Assembly (NCBI GenBank): GCA_050014815.1
Contig: JBEKCP010000135.1
Location: 1-10,657 of the forward strand
Length of the DNA: 10,657 bases
Source: JBEKCP01 sp050014815
Lineage (GTDB): Bacteria > Planctomycetota > Planctomycetia > Pirellulales > Thermoguttaceae
Direction: 5' to 3'
The notes beneath the pieces are model-generated. The model was not told the origin of the DNA, did not search any database, and saw nothing but the letters and a program-made list of their open reading frames with translations. Positions 1 through 6,764 of the stretch are shown here, one piece after another; position 1 is the stretch's first letter; each line of letters opens with the position of its first letter. Both the position numbers and the translations under genes were made by a program.

Positions 1-1478
1 CGTGTTGGTCCGGTCCCAACCACAATATGACCGCCACTCCATCGGGACAGAAACTGGTGGACGACCTGGACCAGGCGCGGCTGGTGTGGCGGAGCCAGCA
101 GGCTATCGGGCTGAGTCAGGGCTGCTTCAGCCACCCCTACTTCGACCATCTGTTCGCTCAGCCCACCTGCGGCGGCGGTGCCGCGCCGATCGTGGCCGAC
201 GGCAAGGTCTTCGCCACGCAGTGGTTCCCCGACGGCAAGAAATACAACGCCAATGGCATCAAGAACCTTCAAGACGCCGCGACGCAATGGGGCCTGAAAG
301 AACCGACGCCGGCCATGAAACTCCACGTCTCCGAGACCTGCCACGACTGGTACGTCTGCCTGGACGCGGCCACCGGCCAGACGTTATGGGTCGCCGAGTT
401 CCCGGAAGAGACGGGCACATATTATCCCCCTCAAGACAGTGCGTCTCATGCGGCGGACCACAAGAACGGGCCGGTAGGCTGCACGCCCTGCTACGCCAAT
501 GGCAAGCTCTTCGGACTCCACCTGTCCGGCTACTTGCGTGCCATGGACGCCAAAACCGGTAAACTGCTCTGGAAGAAGAAGATCGCCGGCACCGCGCCCC
601 AAAACCGCGGCAACGACAACTGCGTGATGTTCATCGGCGGCGCAGTGATGACGGGCAACCATGCGGGGACGCTCTACGCCTTCGACCCCGAGACGGGCAG
701 CGAACTGTGGAAGGGAACCTGTAGCGCCGTGAGCGATCCGCAACGGTGGGTTCACGGCAGCGCCGAGTATGCCTTCGTAAACAACGGAATTGACTATTCC
801 TGCCTGGAGCCGAAGACCGGCAAGGAGTTGTGGAAACTGGGCCCGACATCGGGCGGCAAATTGCTGGGGTTTACCTTCTGGATCAACGGAGACACCGTCG
901 CGGTGCTGGAAGGCAAGGATGCGAAGGCCGATTCCAGGAAGGATTCCCTGTCGATCATCCTTTACCGATTAACGCCGCAGAAAGCGGAGAAGATCTGGGA
1001 AGTGCCCGCCCCCGGACCTTTGGAAGGCAGATGGGCGGATGTCTTTGCGCTGGATAAATATGTGGCGGTATTCGGCATAACATTGACAAGGGAGACGAAA
1101 AGCTGGTTGCTGGATAAGGCCACCGGCAAGGAAGTGGCGGTCGCGGCAGTTGGCGGGACGGAAAACCACGGCTGGGTGGAGATGGCGGAAGATCGTTTTT
1201 TCGTCAAGCCCGACGGCGTTCACGGCGGGATCCACATCAATATGATGGGCGCGACACCGGAGACCTTCAAGGTCATGGGCAAGGGAGGCTGGGGACCGAA
1301 GTTCCCGCACACGTCGTCCTACGCCTTCAAGCCGACGACGATGCCGATCGTGGACGGACGGATGTACATCCGCGGCGCCGACGGGATTTACTGCTATGAC
1401 TTGCGAAAGACGCCGGCCATGCTCAAGGTCGAAGGCAGAGGCGAATGGAACTACACTGTAAGCCCGACGTCGATATAG
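1..1478 (+). CDS. PQQ-like beta-propeller repeat protein, 5' partial
   Basis: The reading frame is open from base 3 to the TAG at 1476-1478 (491 residues visible). It probably begins upstream: the codons before the ATG at 27 read WSGPNHN, which resembles the W-x-G-P-N motif near the mature N-terminus of exported planctomycete PQQ-type propellers. Blade signatures recur along the protein: LDAATGQTLW, MDAKTGKLLW, FDPETGSELW, LEPKTGKELW and LDKATGKEV, each an (x)D-x-x-TG-x-x-x-W strand pair. Such proteins are usually exported and act as binding or scaffold propellers or quinoprotein-like enzymes; no catalytic residue can be assigned, so PQQ binding itself is unproven. The motif GCTPC and other scattered cysteines suggest possible disulfides. 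The last residues after CYDLRK look like a non-homologous tail, and the end overlaps the next gene by 34 nt. Confidence 0.85.
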   Translation, partial: CWSGPNHNMTATPSGQKLVDDLDQARLVWRSQQAIGLSQGCFSHPYFDHLFAQPTCGGGAAPIVADGKVFATQWFPDGKKYNANGIKNLQDAATQWGLKEPTPAMKLHVSETCHDWYVCLDAATGQTLWVAEFPEETGTYYPPQDSASHAADHKNGPVGCTPCYANGKLFGLHLSGYLRAMDAKTGKLLWKKKIAGTAPQNRGNDNCVMFIGGAVMTGNHAGTLYAFDPETGSELWKGTCSAVSDPQRWVHGSAEYAFVNNGIDYSCLEPKTGKELWKLGPTSGGKLLGFTFWINGDTVAVLEGKDAKADSRKDSLSIILYRLTPQKAEKIWEVPAPGPLEGRWADVFALDKYVAVFGITLTRETKSWLLDKATGKEVAVAAVGGTENHGWVEMAEDRFFVKPDGVHGGIHINMMGATPETFKVMGKGGWGPKFPHTSSYAFKPTTMPIVDGRMYIRGADGIYCYDLRKTPAMLKVEGRGEWNYTVSPTSI

Positions 1479-2023
1479 CGATGCGGCGCATCGACGCGTG
1501 GTTCGCCCACGAATTGCTCGATCGCCCTCCGGTCCGCTTCTCCGAGCACAACGCGGAGTACGCGGGCAGCCGCGCGCTGGCGGGCCGCACCTGGCCGGAC
1601 CTGAAGTCGCGCTGGTTCGACGCCGAGTTCCAGGTGGACTACCTGCCCTCGCTGTTGGCCGAAGTGACGCACATGACGCACAACGTCTTCCACCTCGACG
1701 GCAAGGGCATGCTTCGCCACCTCGACCGCATCTTGGCGGTACCGCAGATCCAGGCCATCCAATGGGTCCAGGGGGTCGGCGACGACGCCCCCATCCTGCA
1801 ATGGCTCCCCGTCATCCGCAGGATCCAGGCGGCCGGCAAGGGCGTGGTGGTCGACCTGCAGCTTGCCGAGTTGGAGCCGTTCCTCGCGGCGATGGAACCT
1901 CGCGGGTTGTACCTTTGCATTCCCGCGGCCGAGGAGATCCAGCCGGATATTCTCAAACGGTTGCAGAGATGGTCCAGGCGGACGATGCGATCGAGCCGAA
2001 CAAGGGCTTCACCGACAACTTGA
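1445..2023 (+). CDS. UroD-like (uroporphyrinogen decarboxylase / methyltransferase fold) protein, internally shortened
   Basis: 192 residues starting at the ATG at 1445, with a weak AGAGG at 1437-1441. Residues 1-66 resemble the N-terminus, and residues 67-176 (THMTHNVFHLDGKG, then IQAIQWVQGVGDD) the C-terminus, of UroD-superfamily proteins that are common in planctomycete and Lentisphaerae genomes and are sometimes annotated as trimethylamine corrinoid protein 2-like. Those proteins are, from memory, about 350-400 residues, so some 150-200 residues of the TIM barrel seem to be missing at about 1633-1650. The frame is kept across this join. Family homology ends near LKRLQRW (about residue 176); the last 16 residues, rich in Arg, Ser and Thr, are read out of frame through the start of the following gene. 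A folded, active barrel is unlikely. The family substrate is unknown; a methyl-transfer role is inferred only from the superfamily. Confidence 0.6.
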   Translation: MELHCKPDVDIAMRRIDAWFAHELLDRPPVRFSEHNAEYAGSRALAGRTWPDLKSRWFDAEFQVDYLPSLLAEVTHMTHNVFHLDGKGMLRHLDRILAVPQIQAIQWVQGVGDDAPILQWLPVIRRIQAAGKGVVVDLQLAELEPFLAAMEPRGLYLCIPAAEEIQPDILKRLQRWSRRTMRSSRTRASPTT

Positions 2024-3219
2024 AGCGGTTCTCCGACATGATCCACGTCCAGGGTCTCCGCCAGGGATATTGGCTGACCGTCAACGGCGGCGAATGGGGC
2101 AGAGGGCGGGACGCCGCCAATCCGAAGGAAGTCGCTTTCAAGCTCGGCCAGATGCGCAAACTGATCGCCGAAAACCGCTGCGCGTGGACCCAGGTCGACT
2201 TGGGATTGACCTGGATGACGCCCAAGGCCGCCGACTACTGCCATCCGGAGGACAGCGTTTATCGCAAGGTGCTGGGCATGCGGCGATACATGAACACGAT
2301 CGCCCACGAATCGCCGCAGTTCCTCGTCCACACGACGTGCGAGGTCGACAATCCGGCCGGGCAACAATGCGTCGGCCTGCTCCACGTGCCTGACAACGGC
2401 ATCGCCGGCATGTTCCGCCGCACGGACGACCATCATTACCTGAAAGACCTCTTCAACTGCATCGGGTCCATCCCGTTGGAGGCGTGTCTGGAGGACTGGG
2501 GCGGCGACGGGCAGCGGGACGGCTGGCAGGAAACGCCGGAGTGGTACTACCAGTTCTTCCTCGTGCGGCACGTGTCGGTGTACATCCATCCGGGCAGGTG
2601 GTCTCCGGAAAGCGTTGCGAGGATGCGGAAGTTCAACGACTGGCGCCGGTTGGCACGGATCGAATCGCTGACGCGGCAGATGGCCCTGCCGGTCTACAAC
2701 GGTTCCGACGGCAACAATGCGGGGCCCTGGGCCTGGCTGCACTCGGACAACGCCCGGCGATCGGCCCTGTTGTTTGCCGTCGGCGCCGCGCCGTCGAAGG
2801 CGGCGTCGTTCCGCGCGCCCATCCGTTGGCTCGATCCGAAGCTTGACTACGCGGTCGTCGACCTGAGCATGGAGAAAGACGCCGACGGGGCCGGGACGTT
2901 TCGGACCGACTGGATCGGAAAAGTCGCAGGCGCGGACCTGGCGACCACAGGCCTGGAAATCGATTTTTCCAAGCGTTCCTGTCGGGCCGCTTGTCTCGGG
3001 TTGGTCGCGATTGACGGGACGTTGCCGCAGGTGGTGGCCGCAGACGACGCCGTCGCCGCCTGGGAGGCGGTAGCCGGTTCGCCGGGGCGATTAGCGGTTC
3101 GTGGCCGTTCGGGCGCCAAGGGGCGCCTGCTGGTCTATCGCGCGCAGACCGGCGAAGTCCGGACTGTCGAGGTCGCGCTGGACGCCGGCGGCCGCGCCAC
3201 GATGGAAATCGCAAAATAG
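1969..3219 (+). CDS. Alpha-galactosidase-like (clan D) TIM-barrel glycoside hydrolase, N-terminally truncated
   Basis: 416 residues from the ATG at 1969; the frame is open further upstream, but that part only shadows the UroD-like gene. Residues 19-235 look like the second half of a (beta/alpha)8 barrel: GYWLTVNGGEW (33-43), WTQVDLGLTW (73-82), VHTTCEVDN (120-128), LLHVPDNGIAGMFRR (137-151), EWYYQFFLVRH (191-201). Residues 280-345 resemble the C-terminal beta-sandwich of GH36-like enzymes (RWLDPKLDYAVVDL, then LATTGLEIDF), followed by a small beta-rich tail. D77 and E125 lie at strand ends where clan-D enzymes carry catalytic acids, but E125 is not the usual Asp, so neither is assigned. The first barrel strands are missing, no clear Shine-Dalgarno precedes 1969, and the gene overlaps the end of the UroD-like frame. 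It may be a remnant. The glycosidase assignment is moderate at best. Confidence 0.55.
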   Translation: MVQADDAIEPNKGFTDNLKRFSDMIHVQGLRQGYWLTVNGGEWGRGRDAANPKEVAFKLGQMRKLIAENRCAWTQVDLGLTWMTPKAADYCHPEDSVYRKVLGMRRYMNTIAHESPQFLVHTTCEVDNPAGQQCVGLLHVPDNGIAGMFRRTDDHHYLKDLFNCIGSIPLEACLEDWGGDGQRDGWQETPEWYYQFFLVRHVSVYIHPGRWSPESVARMRKFNDWRRLARIESLTRQMALPVYNGSDGNNAGPWAWLHSDNARRSALLFAVGAAPSKAASFRAPIRWLDPKLDYAVVDLSMEKDADGAGTFRTDWIGKVAGADLATTGLEIDFSKRSCRAACLGLVAIDGTLPQVVAADDAVAAWEAVAGSPGRLAVRGRSGAKGRLLVYRAQTGEVRTVEVALDAGGRATMEIAK

Positions 3220-3409
3220 ATCGAAGTCCTTCAGGTCCCGGCCCTCCTCGCGTTTCGGCGCTGCACTATACCGGCTACGGATGTTCCGGTTTGTCGCTCG
3301 CGGGCGGCGGCGGTTCCGTCCGACCCCCTTCGGCGAGGCAACAATACGAACCGCAGGCAACCGAACCCGCCGTTGTGATACATACATGTCCCCTGTGAAC
3401 GGTTACAGA
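3220..3409. other. Intergenic stretch with no gene recognised
   Basis: Between the stop of the glycoside-hydrolase-like gene and the palindromic element I see no convincing coding sequence: the frames that cross it are short, arginine-rich and lack family resemblance. A TATACC hexamer at 3267-3272 could be a -10 element, but nothing resembling a -35 lies 16-18 nt upstream. No rho-independent terminator follows the stop at 3219. Confidence 0.5.
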
Positions 3410-3525
3410 CCCAGGAGAACTGCAAACGTGTTCGTAGTTCCGGCTTTAGCCGGTTTCCGTCGGGGAACTTCCGCCTAAAGGCGGGACTACGAACAACGAA
3501 CTATGCACTTTGCAGTTCTCCTGGG
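3410..3525. repeat. Nested palindromic element (REP- or MITE-like), 116 bp
   Basis: The ends are perfect 17-bp inverted repeats: CCCAGGAGAACTGCAAA at 3410-3426 and its complement at 3509-3525. Inside them is a second inverted pair, GTTCGTAGT at 3430-3438 and ACTACGAAC at 3486-3494. Two small hairpins lie innermost, CCGGCTTTAGCCGG at 3440-3453 and CCGCCTAAAGGCGG at 3471-3484. I saw no target-site duplication and no transposase nearby. Such GTAGT-CCGGC-type palindromes recall the REP-like elements dispersed in planctomycete genomes. It could be mobilised in trans by a RAYT-type (TnpA-REP) protein, or could form a strong RNA hairpin ending the upstream transcript; it lacks the T-run of a classical terminator. 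Confidence 0.8.
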
Positions 3526-3541
3526 ATGAAACCGCGACTGC

Positions 3542-3570
3542 TTGCCAAGGAAGGGGCGGCGCGTTATGCT
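3542..3570 (+). promoter_or_regulatory. Sigma-70-type promoter for the ThuA-like gene
   Basis: TTGCCA at 3542-3547 (five of six matches to TTGACA) is followed after exactly 17 nt by TATGCT at 3565-3570 (four of six matches to TATAAT). The hexamers lie 57 nt upstream of the ATG at 3628 and just downstream of the palindromic element, so the unit starting with the ThuA-like gene probably has its own promoter. Confidence 0.6.
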
Positions 3571-3627
3571 AAAGCAACCAACCTGATCGTGCCCTCCCTC
3601 GTTCAACACCACCTGGGAGTTATCTTT

Positions 3628-4047
3628 ATGCGACTGTTGCGCGCGACCGTTGCGAGTATCTTTCTGTTGAATGTGTGGGCCGGGCCGTTGTCTGCCGCCG
3701 AGGCTGCGTCCAAGAAGATCCGCGCAGTCCTTTGGATCGGTGGCCATTCGCACGTGTACCTGACGGTCCGCGTCACCGAGGACAAGCGCCCGATCACCCA
3801 GGGCCTGCCAGCGACTTTCGAGGTCAAGAGCGAGTTGTACCAGTCGAAGCCGCTGGCTGAGGACTGCCGCGTGCTGGCTGTCGCCAAAGAGAAAGGCAAG
3901 GACGCCGAATACCCCTCGGTCTGGACGCGCGCCTATGGCAAGGGGCGCGTCGTGACGATCCTTCCGGCCCATTGGCCGGAAGCATACAAGGTGCCCGAGT
4001 TCCAGAAACTGATCGCCGCCAGCGCCCGCTGGGCGGCTCGCCAGTAA
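3628..4047 (+). CDS. ThuA-like domain protein, exported, central part missing
   Basis: The start at 3628 is chosen because GGGAG lies at 3615-3619 and a clean Sec signal peptide follows (MRLLR, a hydrophobic stretch, then LSAAEA, cleavage near residue 23). The mature part opens with KKIRAVLWIGGHSH (29-42), the first strand and GGH turn of ThuA-type glutamine-amidotransferase-like folds. It then jumps to VYLTVRVTEDKRPITQGLP (43-61), which in the family lies far downstream (the HPIT-x-GLP region), and ends with VWTRAYGKGRVV, HWPEAY and the terminal helix RWAA. ThuA proteins are usually around 240-280 residues; this one has 139. The join at about 3748-3757 preserves frame. ThuA was named from trehalose utilization; exported planctomycete homologues sit beside sugar oxidoreductases, but their reaction is not established. 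With the central sheet missing, this product may be inactive. Confidence 0.7.
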   Translation: MRLLRATVASIFLLNVWAGPLSAAEAASKKIRAVLWIGGHSHVYLTVRVTEDKRPITQGLPATFEVKSELYQSKPLAEDCRVLAVAKEKGKDAEYPSVWTRAYGKGRVVTILPAHWPEAYKVPEFQKLIAASARWAARQ

Positions 4048-4152
4048 CATTTCAGGGAGTACGTCTATGAGTACAGTCTCGCCCGGGCGTACAACACCGA
4101 GGCGAAGATCCGCGAGACGCTGGCGGTCGCCGAGGCGCACGGCGTCAACACG

Positions 4153-4782
4153 TTGATCGTCCACACGGCGGGCAGTATCGTCAAGTTGTTGCAAGACTAT
4201 CGCGAGAAGGACGGCGGCAAGATTCAGTGGATCATCTGCCCGACAGCCCCGATAGCGCCGGGTTTGGCCGGCTATGACAAAGCGGTCCAGTCGCTGGTCG
4301 ACGCGGGAGTCGACGCGATCTACATCTGGGGCGTACACGCCGACGGCCTGGCCTCGAAAGACATCGGCCTGCTGGCCAAGGCCGTCGAACTGGTCAAGAA
4401 CCACGGTATTCCGTGCGGCGTCGGCGGGCACGCCACCTCGGTGGTGGTCGAGTGCGAGAAGGCCAGGGTCCCCAACGACTTCTACATCAAGACGTTCCAT
4501 CATGACAAGTACCCCAGCTTCAAGCTCAACCACGATTCGTGCTGGTGCTTGGACGCCGAGAAGCTTATCGAAGTGATGAAGCCGGTCGAGAAGCCGTGGA
4601 TCGCCTTCAAGACGATGGCCGCGGGGGCCATCCCGCCCGGCGATGCCTTCCCGTGGTGTTTCAGGAACGGGGCGGACTTCATCGTGGCGGGCATGTTCGA
4701 CTTCGAGATCGCCCAGGACGCGCAGATCTGCAAGAAGGCCGTCGAGGACGCCAAGGAACGCGGTCGCCCGTGGCGCGCGTAA
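4153..4782 (+). CDS. TIM-barrel protein of a planctomycete aldo/keto-reductase-associated family, N-terminus missing
   Basis: 209 residues if translation begins at the TTG at 4153. The same frame is open back to 4048, directly after the stop of the ThuA-like gene, and already shows family-like sequence there (LARAYNTEAK at 4078-4107) with no ATG, GTG or TTG. The normal N-terminus and start are therefore absent. Recognisable stretches are GGKIQWI (21-27), AIYIWGVHAD (55-64), GIPCGVGGHATSVV (85-98), DFYIKTFHHDKYPS (109-122), KPWIAFKTMAAGAIPP (147-162) and GADFIVAGMFDFEI (173-186), all with the strand-helix rhythm of a TIM barrel. Known relatives are mostly annotated as hypothetical or as oxidoreductase-like proteins with Tat signals; the reaction is unknown. 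A Shine-Dalgarno-like AGGGAG (4054-4059) and ATG (4067) precede it in another frame and could be the leftover start of the original gene. Probably a 5'-deleted remnant. Confidence 0.6.
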   Translation: MIVHTAGSIVKLLQDYREKDGGKIQWIICPTAPIAPGLAGYDKAVQSLVDAGVDAIYIWGVHADGLASKDIGLLAKAVELVKNHGIPCGVGGHATSVVVECEKARVPNDFYIKTFHHDKYPSFKLNHDSCWCLDAEKLIEVMKPVEKPWIAFKTMAAGAIPPGDAFPWCFRNGADFIVAGMFDFEIAQDAQICKKAVEDAKERGRPWRA

Positions 4783-4801
4783 GGGCTACGCGCTGGACCA
4801 C

Positions 4802-5221
4802 ATGGCGATCATCTTGCAGGACTGGGACATTCGGTCCGGGCTGTTGTGCGCCAGTCGCAGCACGCTGCTGGCGATGGCGCCGCCGCCCGGCGAGTCGGGC
4901 TGGCCCGTGCGACTGCTTGGCGGCCGGACAGTCATGCATTTGGCCGGCGAGGCGATTGCCTGCTCGGGCGTGGCCCGGCAAGGGCGCCATATCGTCGACC
5001 CGCGGTTAGGCCAGCCGGTGAGTTCGCGGTTCCGCACCTGGGCGGTCGCGCCGACCGGCGCCTGGGCCGACGCCTTATCGACGGCCCTGATGGCCATGTC
5101 GTACGATGAAATCGTTCAGTTCGGCCGCCGACGCGTTGGCACGACCCTTGCGACCGTCCGAGCTTTCTTTCAACACCAACCTGAGGAACCGATTACGGAG
5201 TACCACTTCGATGCAGCGTAG
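4802..5221 (+). CDS. ApbE-like FAD:protein FMN transferase, C-terminal fragment
   Basis: ApbE enzymes attach FMN covalently to threonines of exported flavoproteins and are Mg-dependent. Homology in this frame begins at KGYALDHMA (from 4781), overlapping the stop of the preceding gene; the first usable start is the ATG at 4802, giving 139 residues. Visible hallmarks are LLAMAPPPGESGWPV (22-36), SGVARQGRHIVDPRLGQP (55-72, the S-G-x(4)-G-x-H-I-x-D-P-x-x-G motif), and ADALSTALMAMS (89-100, the D-A-x-S-T-A metal and FMN site). Full ApbE proteins have roughly 300-350 residues, so the N-terminal half, including the signal peptide and much of the FAD site, is gone. After about residue 107 (EIVQF) the sequence no longer looks like ApbE, and it ends 11 nt inside the next gene. 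Probably a pseudogene remnant despite well-kept motifs. Confidence 0.65.
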   Translation: MAIILQDWDIRSGLLCASRSTLLAMAPPPGESGWPVRLLGGRTVMHLAGEAIACSGVARQGRHIVDPRLGQPVSSRFRTWAVAPTGAWADALSTALMAMSYDEIVQFGRRRVGTTLATVRAFFQHQPEEPITEYHFDAA

Positions 5222-6566
5222 AGAGTTCTTGCAAGGTGGACTGTCGATAGGCGCCGGCGCGGCATGGTTGGCAAGCTACGCGGCCGCGGCCGACGAACCG
5301 CGGGCGCCCGATAAGCAAGCGGCGGCGGGCAAACCGTCGGCGCCCGACGAGTTGAACCTCGCGGTGATCGGCATCGGCAGCCAGGGCCGTGCGCTGATCC
5401 GTGCTGCCATGCTCGTACCGGGCGTGCGATTCCGCGCTCTGTGCGACATCTGGGACTATGCCCGAACCTATGGCAAGAACTTTTTCAAGACCCAAGAGCA
5501 GGACGTGGCCGTCTACGAGGACTATCGCGAAATGCTCGAGCGCGAAAAGGGCCTCCACGCGGTGTTGATCGCGACCCCGGATTTCGTCCATGCCGCTCAG
5601 ACGCTGGCCTGTCTGAAGGCTGGACTGCACGTGTACTGCGAATCGCCCATGTCGAACGCCCGTGAGCAATCGCTTGCGATGGCCGAGGCCGCCCGGGCCG
5701 CCGGCAAGTTGCTGCAGATCGGCTACCAGCGCCGCAGCAATCCTCGCTATCGACATGCACACGAGCGACTGCTCGGTGAAATGAAGCTTCCCGGCCGGAT
5801 CGTCCAACTCGCCACCTGCTGGGCTCAACCGCCGGCCGACGACCGCGGTTGGCCCCGGCGGTTCCCCGTCGCCGATGACGTGTTGAAGCGGCACGGCTAC
5901 GACAGCATGGCCCGGCTCCGTAACTGGATCCATGCGAAACAACTGGGCAGCGGCCTCTGGGGCGGTTTGGCCGCACACCAGATCGATGTGCTGAACTGGT
6001 TCCTTGACGCAACCCCTACCTGCGTGCTGGCCTCCGGCGGATCCGATTATTACACCGCTCGCCAATGGCCCGACAACGTCACGGCCCTGTACGAGTACCC
6101 CACGCCCGAAGGCCCCGTGCGCGCCGCTTGCCAGGTGTTGAGTACGACCAGCGCCGGCGGCGCAGGCCATTTCGAGCACGTGATGGGAATTAGCGGGTCG
6201 GTCAAGATGTCGGAGAACCCCAAGTGGACGAAGCTCTACCGCGAGGCCGATGCCGACGAGTGGGACGACTGGGCTGCCAAGGGATACGTCGCCAAGTCGA
6301 AGCGTTCCAACGAGCCGCCGCCGACAAGCGGCGAAAAGTTGGTCCACGAGACCGGGCAGGTCGAGACCTACGAGTTTCCGGTTGTGTTCGACAAACCGCC
6401 CCTTCAACCGCACGTTCAGAACTTCTTTGAGGCCGTTCGTGGCCGGGGATCGTTGAACTGTCCTCCACCAATTGCCCTGGCTGCCGAGGCTACAGTGTTT
6501 GCCGCCTATGAGGCGATTACTCAACGGCGGGCGGTGGCATTCCCGGCCGGCCGAATGTCCGGATAA
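5211..6566 (+). CDS. Gfo/Idh/MocA family oxidoreductase, Tat-exported
   Basis: 451 residues, full length for the family. The start at 5211 is preferred over an upstream ATG at 5106 because GGAG lies at 5197-5200 and a twin-arginine signal begins at once (RREFLQ at residues 3-8, hydrophobic run to about residue 26). The N-terminal Rossmann domain carries GIGSQG (54-59) and the end of the second strand CDIW (78-81); the C-terminal alpha/beta domain carries AHQID (255-259), matching the family G-x-H-x-x-D site. Relatives oxidise or reduce sugars with a tightly bound NAD(P). At residues 144-146 the family motif E-K-P is replaced by ESP, so the lysine commonly needed for catalysis is missing, although position 145 is covered by an otherwise normal context. 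The gene overlaps the ApbE fragment by 11 nt. It is more divergent than the three paralogues at 7151, 8642 and 10028. Confidence 0.87.
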   Translation: MQRREFLQGGLSIGAGAAWLASYAAAADEPRAPDKQAAAGKPSAPDELNLAVIGIGSQGRALIRAAMLVPGVRFRALCDIWDYARTYGKNFFKTQEQDVAVYEDYREMLEREKGLHAVLIATPDFVHAAQTLACLKAGLHVYCESPMSNAREQSLAMAEAARAAGKLLQIGYQRRSNPRYRHAHERLLGEMKLPGRIVQLATCWAQPPADDRGWPRRFPVADDVLKRHGYDSMARLRNWIHAKQLGSGLWGGLAAHQIDVLNWFLDATPTCVLASGGSDYYTARQWPDNVTALYEYPTPEGPVRAACQVLSTTSAGGAGHFEHVMGISGSVKMSENPKWTKLYREADADEWDDWAAKGYVAKSKRSNEPPPTSGEKLVHETGQVETYEFPVVFDKPPLQPHVQNFFEAVRGRGSLNCPPPIALAAEATVFAAYEAITQRRAVAFPAGRMSG

Positions 6567-6703
6567 GCCACGAATGTGTTCCGAGTTGGAAATCACCAAG
6601 AGTTCGGCCCGAAATGCGGCTTTGTCGCCCGCCAATATCAGTGATGTCTTTTTGTTCCCCCCGTGGCGTGCTCCGCACACTTTCGGCCGCATGTGTTGGG
6701 CGG

Positions 6704-6709
6704 TATACT
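6704..6709 (+). promoter_or_regulatory. Possible -10 element (TATACT) upstream of the small secreted protein
   Basis: TATACT matches five of six bases of TATAAT and lies 56 nt before the ATG at 6765. At the ideal 17-nt spacing the -35 position (6681-6686) reads TTTCGG, a poor match, so the call rests mainly on the -10 and on the 198-nt gap between genes. Confidence 0.35.
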
Positions 6710-6720
6710 GACTTGCTGCC

Positions 6721-6752
6721 CAGTTACCTGCCTGCAGTTACCTGCCTACAGT
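6721..6752. repeat. 14-bp tandem repeat in a 5' leader
   Basis: CAGTTACCTGCCT plus one base occurs at 6721-6734 and 6735-6748 with only the last base differing (G, then A), followed by a partial third copy CAGT. It sits between the putative -10 and the Shine-Dalgarno GGAGG (6753-6757) and so lies in the leader of the gene at 6765. It could be slippage-prone or simply a small duplication. Confidence 0.7.
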
Positions 6753-6764
6753 GGAGGTACGATC

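Noticed and set aside
1639..2742. A 367-codon minus-strand open frame
   Set aside because: It mirrors the UroD-like and glycoside-hydrolase-like frames and shows no motifs, signal peptide or ribosome site.
1445..3219. A single gene broken by one sequencing frameshift near 1970
   Set aside because: The two sides belong to different families (UroD-like and clan-D-like glycoside hydrolase), so correcting one base would give an improbable fusion and not a known protein.
3267..3272. TATACC as a promoter -10 element
   Set aside because: No -35-like hexamer at 16-18 nt spacing and no gene start close downstream; a better promoter lies at 3542-3570.
3410..3525. Insertion sequence or attachment site
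   Set aside because: No transposase or integrase is present, the element is only 116 bp, and no direct duplication of the flanks was found.
3487..4533. A 348-codon minus-strand open frame
   Set aside because: It runs opposite the ThuA-like and TIM-barrel genes and through the palindromic element, and no domain is recognisable.
5106..5210. Upstream ATG at 5106 as the start of the first oxidoreductase
   Set aside because: It would place about 35 extra residues before a perfect twin-arginine signal, and the ATG at 5211 has a properly spaced GGAG.
5193..6692. A 499-codon open frame on the minus strand opposite the first oxidoreductase
   Set aside because: It is antisense to a clear full-length Gfo/Idh/MocA gene, has no family resemblance and is explained by high GC and third-position bias.
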